NCBI GenBank assembly: GCA_010094025.1
Contig: ML991850.1
Location: forward strand, 1-64,000
DNA from: Viridothelium virens
Lineage: Eukaryota; Ascomycota; Dothideomycetes; Trypetheliales; Trypetheliaceae
Length of the DNA stretch: 64,000 bases
Direction of reading: 5' to 3'
Positions 23,489 to 33,921 of this stretch are shown here, piece after piece (the stretch's first letter is position 1; each line of letters starts with the position of its first letter). Under the pieces are notes generated by a model. The model made no database searches and was not told the origin of the DNA. It saw only the letters and a list, made by a program, of their open reading frames with translations. Both the position numbers and the translations under genes were made by a program.

Positions 23489-24070
23489 TTCTGAAAATTA
23501 TGTAATACAGACTAAGCAAAGTCCTCGGTGAAGATTGAGTAAAAGGTAAGGAGAGAGAAAGAGCAGCCGAACGAAGAGCCACTAAATGAGTACAATTGTC
23601 ACCTGGCCCCAGCAAACATTTCGGCCACCTTCACCAATTACTATACGAAGTATTACAGTGCTCTCTGTGTCTCCGGGCCCCAGGCACCCAGGGCCAGGCA
23701 CGCCAGGAGGCCAGGGGTGCGAGGGTATGGGTCAGTCGTCGGCGGGAATTCGGGACCTAAGGAAAGTTTCATGATTGGGCAGGCGCAAAGGCAGACTTGG
23801 CCAGATCGGGAGCTAGAGTATCGCTTGGCGTGCTAGCGTCATTTTAGCCGTAAAGCCGACCGAGTTGCAGTGGTTGCGTTCCAAAAGTCCATCAGTCCAC
23901 CAGCCTCACTCCTGCTTGGTTGTGCTTGACTTGTTGAATCCTCGACAAATTCGCCAACTTCGCCAACTCTCCCCTCCACTCGTGGTATTGCCATTATCGC
24001 GCAGACCACACCGTCTATCTCAGGCGACTCTCCACTCACTTTTTCCGGTACAAAAGTCCGCGTTGCTATC
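23489..24070. promoter_or_regulatory. Divergent promoter region, fol3 / disordered-protein gene
   Basis: A 582-base gap between two start codons on opposite strands. Contains a short GC-rich repeat built on CCAGGC/GGCCAGG (about 23679-23715). No defined operator. Confidence 0.5.
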
Positions 24071-26100
24071 ATGGGTCTTCCGTAAGTAAACCCCGCCGCT
24101 CTCTCCAGCTGCGCGTAGCGGATCGCTGCGCAAGCAACCTATCGCTCTTCGCTCCGCGCCAGGCACGCCCAGGCTAACATACCTCCTCTCGCAGTATTTG
24201 GGGCGAACCCATCGCGCAAAAGTCGAAAAATACTCTAAAGACCGATCTCACCGCCTCGGCGCGTTCTCCAATCCGTAGAGCCAGTCCACCAGCATATCGT
24301 CCCCCGCGTCGCATGCGCGAACATCCAAACACTCGCCCTCCTTTCCCATGGCATCGCTCGCCACCACGCATCCCTGAAGAAGTGTCAATTCATTCTACAT
24401 CGCGCTCGCCACCTTTTGCGACTCATCCGCCTCGCCCTTTTGAAGAGATAGCTGGTGTTCCTGCACCCATTGAACCATCGATTCGTCCTTCGCATCCGCC
24501 TCCTGTTCCTAATACACCATGGTTTCCTGCAGACCCATTTCCCGAATCGAGCGTTCGTACTCATGCAGAATATCGCCGCCGTGCCCCTCACCGACAGCAC
24601 GGCGAGCTCAATCACCCAGCGCATACCAGTGCACACCATCACTTTCACCCCATGCCCATGTTACCGAGACCGCCGCGCAGCCATGACACTGGGCGCTCAT
24701 TCTATATCTACAGATCCCCGCCCGAATCATGGCTTGAAGATGGGCCCCTTGACGTTCCTCGCGTGAGAGTTGATTCGCCTCGTCCAATCTCTCGTGATGG
24801 CAGCAACCCCCGTTCGTTCAGGGCTTCAGCTCTGCCAACCCCACCTGCAGACATGGCAGAGACGGACTTTCCACCCTTGCAGCGGATGGAACCGGAGCCA
24901 CTACAGCGCATGGATGATCAGATTCACCGCCTCAATACTCGTATTAGCCGTGAACAACGTAGACTCGATGACCTTAATCGCCGCCATCGACAGTATCTCC
25001 GCCACTTCGAGACCATTGGCGGTCTTGGTGACAGAGAGCGCAGTCTCAGCCCTCCGGAAGACGATTATTGGGAGACAATGTTGAGCACTATCACTCCAGA
25101 CCCGATCCCACCGAGTGCAGAATCCTCTTTTGCATCGGCTGCAGCATCTGCGTCCTTTTCAAATACAAACCCTACTTCTCACGAAGCAAACTCGTCCTCT
25201 GGATCCGCTACTAACTCTATAGGCTCACACTCAGTTCATACCTCGATAACAGTCCCAGATGAGGAAGAGGAGGACGAGGAAGATGAAGATCTCGAAGATT
25301 GCCCCGACGATACCGCATACACCTACCCCTCCTTCTCTCTAGAGTCAGAAGATGACTCTGGCGACGACTCCGGCGACGATTCGGATGCCTCCGCTGAAGC
25401 AACCACCACCTTCCACCGTACCCCGATCGCCTCAGCCCCTACTCCCCCTCTCCTTCAAGTCTCCATGCCGCCACGCCTCCACCCCTACCGCCGCCCCAGC
25501 TCCACCCAACCCACCCACCTCCGCAGCCCCAGCCCTGGCGGAAGCCGTCGCAGCCCCCTTCCTCGAGCCTCGCACCCGCTCAGCCAAAGCCACAGCGCCA
25601 GCGCCAGCACAACCCCAGACCCCGCCTTCGCCGCCGCCGCTGCATCCCGCGACTTTGCCGCTCCGCACCCACCCGCTGGCCCCCGCCTGTCTAGCAGCAC
25701 TCCTCTGAACCCTTCCCCTCCTCCTGCTACTGCTGCCTCTGCTGTTGCCACTGCTGCTCAGGTAGTGCGCGAGCGCCACGCAGAGGAGCTGCTGATGCAG
25801 ATATCGGGTACGGAGCGGGAGGGCGAGCGAGAGAGGGACTCAGCTCCGGAAGAGGGGCGGAGCAGTAGTAGCAGCAGTCGCGACAGCAACAACATCGGGC
25901 AGCTGGAGAGCTCGGTCGCGGAGGCGGAGCGGCGGGGTCAGGAGATGCGCGGGTTGATGGAGGGGTTGGGTCAGAGGATGCAGGAGCTCGATCGCATGCG
26001 GAGTGTGATTGAGCGGCTGGCGCGCCAGGAGAATATTCCTGAGGAGATGTGGGCGAATGTTGGATTGGGGGGTGTGGGGGGGAGGAGGGGGAGGTTGTGA
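24071..26100 (+). CDS. Large disordered Pro/Ser-rich protein with coiled coils, function unknown
   Basis: Exon 1 is only 11 bases (24071-24081, ATG GGT CTT CC). Exon 2 (24195-26100) continues it, giving 638 residues that start MGLPIWGEPIAQKSK. The N-terminal peptide, then RSPIRR, looks conserved rather than random. The body is Pro/Ser/Arg-rich and probably unstructured. There is a coiled-coil stretch near residues 225-255 (QRMDDQIHRLNTRISREQRRLDDLNRRH), an acidic run (EEEEDEEDEDLED), and a C-terminal coiled coil with MRSVIERLARQENIPEEMWANVGL. No enzyme motif is present. A nuclear or scaffold role is possible but is only a guess. The 11-base first exon would be missed by most gene callers. Confidence 0.8.
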
Positions 26101-26879
26101 AGGGAGTTGGAAGGAGCGGGATTTTAATGGGAGGGATGACTACGAGGCTGGCATCGTTGGCATAATAGGGTATGGATGAATTTATCGATGGAGTGAACTT
26201 GACGGCAGATTTGGTAGGGACTTATTGATGGCCGCTTTTGAAGAGAAGCCCTCACTTTCATGATGGAGGCTCTTGTGTTTTACTATGCAATTTTTCTTTT
26301 TCCTTCTTGGCTGTCTTATTCGTGTTTTCCTTCTTTTCCATCGGATCGATTCGGTCGTTTGCTGGCAATCGAGACCGAGATCTTTTGACTTCATTATTCG
26401 CGTCCCACGGCACAGTACGGACGCCGGAGAATAGGATTGGTACAGCTCGTACCCGGCAGGATGGAGACATGGGACGATATGGGACGACACAGGAAGGGAT
26501 AGGATGGGATAGGATGGGACTACAGGGTCAAAAGTTCGGTATTCTATAATTTTTTTGGCAATGTTTTCGATGGTAGCGAGGTGGTTCTTCAATAGCATTG
26601 AAACTACAGTTACTTTCCCTCACTGAGTCCTGATCTAACGCAACCTTACCTAGCTTGTGACCTCTTACGCTGTCTCTGGAGCGTAGAGCGTTATGCATTA
26701 AGCTGCACTTACAGATCCAAAGGCCCCTGCAGGTAATATTCCATTCCTCATACCGAGCCAGAGCTCTCACTCCATCAATTACCATGGGTATTGCACTCCC
26801 ACGATCGCCTGTCCAAAATTGGCTCTACAGACCACATGTAACTACCCTCAGCTCTCTGTAAGCCATCCATATAGCTGGC
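26101..26879. other. Intergenic, convergent gap
   Basis: About 780 bases. Contains a degenerate tandem array of GGGATAGGAT/GGGACGA units at about 26458-26522. No gene. Confidence 0.5.
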
Positions 26880-27679
26880 CTAAAGCATCTCTTCAAGCTG
26901 GTCCCTTTCCCTCCCCCTCTCCGAACTTGGCTGGCCTCTCTCTCTACTGTTCCGCTCTTCCAGTCGCATATGACACTTCTCCCTCCACCTTTCTAAACGC
27001 TCTCTTTCCTTTCCCTCCCCAATCTCAATTCCATACCCCTCTCCCTCCTCATCCAGTACGACGTGCAAGATCTCGAGCACTTTATCGTACCGCCTGAAGA
27101 AGTACAATTCTGCTACTGCAGCCGAAAGAGCTTCCAATTCGCGTTTCTTCTCTTGTCTGGTCTTCGGCTTCTCCTCGTTGTTGCTGCCGGTTGAGGAGGA
27201 GAGTGGGAGCGATTTGTAGAGCTGCGATGCCAGACGTTAGCGTGTGGAAATTGCGAAGGATTGTTCCATGCCAGTATAAGAACTGATGTTCTGATCTGTC
27301 GTCTTTCATGACTTTGCTTTCGGAAAATGAGCGCGTCTTACCTCTCCGTTCTCAATTTTGGGCCGATAGGATGCCTTCACAGCCTGGAAGTCGGCTTCGG
27401 ATTGGTAGTCCCGGGGATAGCCGCGATTAGTGGGAAGAGAATCATTCTTGGAGGCTTGGCTTGTGGGCTCCTCAGGATCTGAGTCGAGACTTAAGGTGAG
27501 AAGGGGGTCTTCCATGTAGGAGATGAAGGGTGCATTGCTCGGGTCTTTGAAGATGCGATGTAGGTGAATTCTAAGTATTGTAATTACTCAAATGTCATAG
27601 CGATGTTATGTGATGTTTACGAGTACGACTTATCTTCACCGAAGGATTCCATGGGTTTAGTGTGAAGAGTCGAAGTCAT
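26880..27679 (-). CDS. Conserved-looking small protein, function unknown
   Basis: Three exons, 27679-27621, 27570-27342 and 27221-26880, splice in frame to 209 residues. Both introns have clean GTAA donors and TTAG or GCAG acceptors. The N-terminal half reads SIHLHRIFKDPSNAPFISYMEDPLLTLSLDSD and a Tyr/Pro segment. The C-terminal half is helical: EKKRELEALSAAVAELYFFRRYDKVLEILHVVL resembles one TPR-like helical hairpin, followed by a charged coiled tail. I do not recognise a named family. The clean splicing and non-random composition argue that it is real. Confidence 0.72.
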
Positions 27680-27880
27680 TGCGAACTAAATGTTGATACA
27701 AATCAACTAAGATGATAGCCTAGTTCTCCCAAGCACCACTGCTGCCACCTGCCACTGAATCCTCCCATCAGACCTCGTGGTTGCCAATAGTCAATGAAAT
27801 AGTTACAGTCTCAAGCCAGTACTGGTAGCCTTTTGCCCTTCTATCCTCGCCTCAGATTCCCCATCCGGACTTCTATTAAT

Positions 27881-28585
27881 TTAGTCGAATGGGTTGGTGC
27901 GAGTACCCCACCAGGTGAGGAACACCGAAAGGCCTACAGTCTCAGCGACGCGGGCCAAGACGGTCACAGCAACTTGATCGAGTGGGCGCTTCTCAGTAGC
28001 GAGTTGCGAGATGAACTAACCACTGGATTAGAACCATGGATACTGACATGTAGCAGCTCGTTGACATACCGAGGGAGCAGCACTAGCCAAGAAAACCAAG
28101 CTACCCAGATATGCGGCACCCTTGTACGTCAAGGTACCCGTTGCATTGATGAGCGCGCCAACGGCATAGGTTTGGACGCCAGAACCAACAAGGGAGGAGC
28201 CCCAGGCAGAGGCGGCCGACGCAGCCTCCTTTGACTTGAAAAACTCCTCCTTGGAGTTGGCACGCTGGGCCTCGCGGTAGGTCTCGCCGAAGACTGGACC
28301 AAGTATCGCAAGCGAAATGGCGTGGTTGTAGACAGTGCCGAGGGCGATAGCCGAAGGCTTGACAGGAGGGAGATCTGCGAAAATAGATGTCAATTGAATA
28401 TCTCTCGAAGAATTAAGAGCCATGGAAGAAGATAGCAAGCAGCGATTGATAAAATTGAGTTTGATGCAGAGTACGCAGATGAAAATTCTCTCGGCAATCT
28501 GGTGTAGACGCTTCGACCCCATTCCCGGGAAGCTTCAACAAGCTATGGTGCAAACAAGCGAGACTCACAGCTAAGAGTGGCCATT
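27881..28585 (-). CDS. Small multi-helix membrane protein (DUF1761-like)
   Basis: Exons 28585-28570 (16 bases), 28374-28070 and 28015-27881 give 151 residues. The order of blocks is MATLSYLPPVKPSAIALGTVYNHAISLAILGPVFG, SAWGSSLVGSGVQTYAVGALINATGTLTYKGAAYLGSLVFLASAAPS, ISQLATEKRPLDQVAV and TVGLSVFLTWWGTRTNPFD. There are about four hydrophobic helices. The pattern matches a widespread fungal/bacterial small membrane family of unknown function. The last exon is recognised by the WWGT-NPFD ending, and splice junctions restore frame exactly. The first intron (195 bases) is long relative to its neighbours. Role unknown. Confidence 0.82.
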
Positions 28586-30744
28586 GTAGTGGTTCTGAGA
28601 TGGAAAGCTAGATTGCGAATCAAGTAGATCGAGAATGCAGTTGATCAAGAGTCGATGGTAGATGTAGGAGAAAGCGAGGAGCAGGGAGTGCGGGATGTTT
28701 TGAGCTCCGTTGCTATGCGTCTTAGGCTGTGACGTGATATTCTCATTGCACATGACGCCGGCTCTTCCAAGGCAGCGCCATCGACGAGATCGAGAACAGC
28801 CACACCGCACCGGAATCTACCCCTAGACTTTCCTATTAGCTTACTAGCCAACCAAACTAGCTGCTTTATCACGTACCCCCGGACGAAGCACTGTCTTCGA
28901 GTTTGAATAATTACGATGTGCATCCAGCTTTGTACAGGTACTTTCAGAAATGACGTCACTGAGCCATGCACTTAATTAAGGTATGTACAATGCACGGAGG
29001 CCAGAGGCGACAGAGATCAACCATTCACAAATGTCTGCGAGCATATCCCAAATCGATGGTACGCTTTTATTCAGGACAATTATTGGCCGAGGAGATAGAG
29101 CTGAGCACTCTCGCATTCGGTCTCCTTTGGACTCCAAAACAGATTCACAACGAAGTATTATAAACGTTCTCTGAAATCAATCAATTTGTTTTCAAGAACA
29201 GATTCAAAGTATACATGCTTTTTCAAAAATTGGCGAGAGAGCGCGGATCCTGAAAAGTGTCAGCCTGCGCCCTGATCCGTTTCCCACTGATTACAGTAGT
29301 AGATGGATAGTTCATCTTTGTAGTAAATGAGACGACACATTATGGAGCCTTGTAACACTGGCCTAAGCCTGAAGTATTTTCATCTCATGATATTCTTAAA
29401 GGCGCAACGGCTTTCATTCCCCTTTTCCTGCGGACAAGAAAGACGCCAATCAGGGTTGAAAAAAAGAACTCTACAAATACTGCACGCGTGAGAAGTGTTT
29501 TCGATCTCACATGTTTGCAACGTAAAGTCTGTTCTTGTCTTTTGAGCACCTCCATGCTGTGATGAGAAGTGGCAAATAGACCATGGATCGTGTTGTCGCG
29601 AATATCTACTAATTGCTAAACAGACGGCATCCTTCCGTATACCTCTCTTTTTCCAGCATCATCGAAATGATGACCGCTCTTTCAATCTCGCCGGCAATTT
29701 CAATCGCTGTGTAGCCCCGTCTTTGTTTAATGAGCACGTGTAGGAGCCGTACCTTCATCACTTTTAGGATAGTATCTACTCCTTCCGCTCAGTTAGCGAG
29801 CTGATCGAGCAGGCTTTTATATCGTCGCAGCGGATGGGCGTTGATAGTTTCGTCTACGCTTGGCAAGCCTCTAAAAGGAAGAATCCCCACAAATCCTGCT
29901 AATTCTGACATTTTCCCTCGATACGAGATCTTCATTGCGACTGTGGACTCTGAACAAGATCACTATCCGACGACGGCGTTTCATACATAGACATCGACTG
30001 GCTGTGGAGTGGTCGCAGTATTGTATTGATTACATCCAAGTCTGCAGGCCTTTTCTTTGCGGCACGTTTTTGCAAGAGGCACGTTGTGTAGGAGGCACGT
30101 TGTATAGGACGGCTTTTGGCACATGGATCGCGATGCAGGACCTTTGAGGATGACGCTACTAGTGGCTTTAGTAGACGGTTTGATAAACGCTAAGGGTATT
30201 AGTTGTGCGATCCACGCTTGCAGGATTTACCGTCGGTAGGAGATTCACAAACATTGACAAGCCACCCAAGCACAGCCAAAGATGTATCTGATAGCTGAAC
30301 GGCTTCCTCACATATCGATGCCATGGAATCTGGGAAGAGTCTTAGGTTTCAAGATATAGTATTTACATGCAGTAGACGGCGTTTGTTGTGATTTGTTTAT
30401 CCCACCTCCGTCAAATGGCCGAAGATCTCCCGGCACATTCATCTTCATAAGGCTGGCACGCTGATTCCTTTTTTGGGCTCTCGCCTTTTGGTCTGGCACT
30501 ATCTCTTCTCAGCGCTCCAGTCAGTCTATGACATATCAATTCTACGCGATGGAGGATGAATTCTATTTGAGAAACTTCGGCCGTCTCCGATTCTGTGAAG
30601 TGCATTTGTAGCTTCTGCCGCCTGCCTGCAAGGCTTAATTGAAGTTAAGCCTCTCCATCCCTAGCCTCACCACTCTTCTGTCAATTTCATGAACCCTTAG
30701 TGCCCTTCTATCTTTGGAACAACCAGTTCTGTTCGTGTACACTT
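28586..30744. other. Long gene-poor region
   Basis: About 2.2 kb with no convincing gene on either strand. It includes the promoter of the 27881-28585 gene at its left end. A small direct repeat, GGCACGTTGTGTAGG then GGCACGTTGTATAGG (about 30078-30107), sits in otherwise unique DNA. Confidence 0.45.
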
Positions 30745-31109
30745 TCAGCCATCGACGACTTCCTGATTGCTTCTATCCTGAAACTCAAGAAGTTCTGCTT
30801 TTTCTATGCATCTCTTGAGCGCCGAGACCCTTGTATCAAGGGCATTTAGAGTATTGGCGAGGTTGAGGGGTCCATATATGCGATCTTGTTGCATACTCGG
30901 GGTAAACATGATGTATTTTTCAGGAGATTCAATGTGGTAACTGACCAGATATAAAAAAGGGTAGCTACAAGAAAGATGAGGCTGCTTATGGCAGGGCAAG
31001 GGATAATGGCTTCATATGGAATGACGCTTGTTGCACTGTACCATCCCACTACCGGTGATAATGCTCTACGATAAGGCTGGTATGTGCTGCTGATAGTAAC
31101 GGGAGTCAT
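30745..31109 (-). CDS. Possible small membrane/coiled-coil protein beside the HET gene
   Basis: Tentative. Two frames join through an intron 30945-30896 (GTCAGT donor, weak CGAG acceptor, 49 bases) to give 104 residues. The first exon (31109-30946) ends in a hydrophobic segment, AISSLIFLVATLFYI, fit for one membrane span. The second exon (30895-30745) reads QDRIYGPLNLANTLNALDTRVSALKRCIEKAELLEFQDRSNQE, an amphipathic coiled coil. It starts about 355 bases from, and is divergent to, the HET gene. The acceptor is weak and no homologue is recognised, so it could be chance. Confidence 0.35.
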
Positions 31110-31463
31110 CCTTTGGCTTTAATGACTAAATTTAGTTAGATGTATTCTTAATTCCTATTCAGTCATTTTGTTCTTAGGACCCATGCTCTATTGATGCCTT
31201 GCCCTTGAAAGAGGCTTGAATCAGGCCTCATCCAAGCCGTAACTCAGCCCATCGGAAGCTGGGCTGAGTCACCGTGATATGCTGGACTTAAAATCGGACT
31301 CGCGTAGATCGCGGAGATCGGAGGAGATGAGCTGTCCAGTTGTGCCAAAGAGGAATCGGAGACAATGCAGATCCAATTCTACCCTCTCCAGCTACTGAAA
31401 CCATAAATATCTCAAGACTTTGTTTGCACACTCCCTTTGGTGAGCCTTTTCATAAGTCTCAAT
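31110..31463. promoter_or_regulatory. Promoter of the HET gene (shared if the small divergent gene is real)
   Basis: A 354-base gap. Contains an imperfect repeat of GGCTTGAATCAGGC / GGGCTGAGTC in inverted and direct forms (about 31210-31272). No defined motif. Confidence 0.4.
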
Positions 31464-33729
31464 ATGACGATCTGCGATTTTTGCTTCAATAAAATTTTCG
31501 ATGGTGTTGAGATCGTCGACTCGGACGAACTCCACCATCACCATCAGGATAGTTCCTCCTGGAAGGAATCATTCGAATCGGGATGCGATATTTGTACCGT
31601 GCTGTTACTGCGCGTGAAAGATTTTCGTGCCCAGGCAAGGCAGGACGCGGCGAGATCGCAACCGCATGAAGCGAGTCCCTTAGTTGTGCTAGAGCAGGAC
31701 TTGCGTTGGCCAATATACCAGTTTAGAGTAGACAAATTGGGCATAGAAGGTCACTTCAATTTGAGATTTGATCCATCAAAGGACTTACTTGATGAGATCG
31801 GCGACAGTGATTCTAGTGCCTTGCTTCAACAAGGGTTCAAAATATACAGCATTGAGAGTATCATCCCTCCTCTCCTTCCAAAGCAAGTGGCTGAGATTAG
31901 TCACAGATAAGAGTGGTAGCACGGCAGCCCCTAAGCTTCACAATCGCACGGACATGGTGCGCGGTAGTGACACCTTCGCTCAAGTTCAGACATGGATTGA
32001 AGACTGCAATAGTCCGAACCATCCCTTCTGCAATGAAATAGTCACCGTGGAAGGCACGGGACTGGGCGGATCTGAATCAAAATTCGTGCCAACGAGATTA
32101 CTTCGTGTGGATAGCGAAAGCGGCCCTACTGTACGGCTTATTGAAACGGAGACAGAAAGATTTCAAGGGCACTACACAACGCTAAGGTATCCTTCCATGT
32201 TGCCTAAGCTAGATGCAATGCTGATTATTTAAAGTCACTGCTGGGGATCATTGCACTTCATAACTCTAAGAAGTCACAATTACAAGGAAATGCTTAAAGA
32301 TATCCCATTCGCAGATTTCCCAATTTCCTTTCAACAAGCCATTAAGGTAACCCTTTCGCTCGGCATCCGACACCTCTGGATCGACAGCCTCTGCATTATT
32401 CAAGGAGATGGCGAGGATTGGATCAGGGAGGGTCTCCGAATGGACGAGGTTTACCAAAACTCGTACTGCAACATTGCTGCCGTCAACGCTCGAGATGCTT
32501 CACAAGGCCTCTTCCGAGATCGGAAGCCCACAAGACTTGCGCCAAGTATCGTTCATGCGTCATGGGCAGGAAACAGTCAAAGGTATAAAGTCGTACAAGA
32601 TCAATTTTGGAAGAATGAGCTTTTAGCGGAGCCACTTTACCGCCGCGCATGGGTCTTTCAAGAGCGTATGTTGGCCCCGAGAATCCTACACTTTGGGGGC
32701 CGGCAGGTCTTTTGGCAATGTAAGAGTTTGACAGCGTGCGAAACCCTGCCTGACGGCCTTCCGCGAGTCATCAACCATGTTCCGGAAGAAGAGCGTCGAT
32801 GGCGGAAATTGTTACAGACCATCTCCGCTGGCGATATGAAAGAAAATGACAAAGCTGAACTTCGAATCATCTGGCGCATAGCTGTTGAAAGCTACACAAG
32901 CTGCGATCTTACGAAGAAGACTGACAAATTGATTGCTATTGCTGGTATCGCGAAGCAAATCGGCAGAGCGCTGAACGAGAAGTACATTGCTGGCTTGTGG
33001 GCGAACGATCTCGTGACTCAACTCGGCTGGTATGTCAAAGACTCGGCGACCGTTGACGGTCAGCCTTCAATTCGACAGCAAGCTGGCAACTTCCAGGTGC
33101 CGCCACACCTATGGTATCGAGCGCCGTCTTGGGCTTGGCCTTCCGTGGATGGCGTGGTGCAAGTCCCCATGCAGGTTCACCAAAGCCCTGGCTACCATCT
33201 TTCGATTCTGGGGGAGCCTCGTGTCAAGCTTCAAAAAGCTGACGATGAGTTCGGTCAGATCTCTCAGGGATCATTGCATGTACAAGGCCAGTTGTACTCG
33301 TTGGAATTCAAGGCACTCAGCCCAGAGCATAGCGAGTTCTTGTGGAGATTCCCCCCAGATGACCAGCGCGGCTCCTCCCGTGGAAGCGATTCTGGCTTGA
33401 TGCGACTACGCCCAGACGATCGTACGAGTCTCTTGCTCAGAGACGATGGCGATGGCTTCCATACCCTTAGATGTTGGACTCTGATGCTTTCGTACACATT
33501 GACCAACTCAGACTCTCTCAACTCGGGAGCAGTATCCTGCTCAGGCCGGGCACTTGCTCTGCGAAAAACGATCAGAAATGGAATCTTCGCTCGCATCGGC
33601 TTTATTGAATTTTACGAGCTTTCTGAAATTCAGTGGAAGATGGTCGAGAGTGCGAAGGTCTGTTCAACATCGGATATAGGCACGGAAGCATACGAAAATG
33701 CTTGCGGCCATACGTTGACATTGGTCTGA
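31464..33729 (+). CDS. HET-domain (heterokaryon incompatibility) protein
   Basis: HET domains trigger programmed cell death after non-self recognition in filamentous fungi. Exons 31464-31857, 31907-32186 and 32235-33729 give 722 residues, with both introns 48-49 bases. The N-terminus carries a Cys pair (MTICDFCFNKIF) and CDICTVLLLRVKDF, an arrangement common in stand-alone HET proteins. The HET domain starts at about residue 222 with TLSHCWGSLHFITL. It continues through FPISFQQAIKVTLSLGIRHLWIDSLCIIQ, DWIREGLRMDEVYQNSYCNIAAVNA and RRAWVFQERMLAPRILHFGG. The C-terminal 350 residues are a usual HET-associated tail without a known domain. Convergent with the NACHT-ankyrin gene 190 bases downstream. 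Confidence 0.93.
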
Positions 33730-33796
33730 CTGCACAGCTGCTGTGCTGTTAAGGGGAGGAATGAGGGGCAGGTACACGTGACCAGTCCAGGACCAC

Positions 33797-33858
33797 AGGT
33801 AAGGTTACCTACCTAGGTAGGAGGTAGGTACCTGGCCTGGTACCTAAGCTAAGGTACC
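33797..33858. repeat. Palindromic TACCTAGGTA-type cluster
   Basis: In 62 bases the core ACCT/AGGT occurs repeatedly in both orientations, as in TACCTACCTAGGTAGG and GGTAGGTACCTGG. Nearly every 6-8 bases forms a small palindrome. It lies between the converging HET and NACHT genes. A shorter relative (CCTACCTAGGTACTAGG) is at about 37963-37979, upstream of the NACHT gene. Confidence 0.6.
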
Positions 33859-33921
33859 ACTTCTTCACCTTCACTATAGGTAACTTCTTTGGATATTAGA
33901 TGAATAATGAACACTTTGCGA

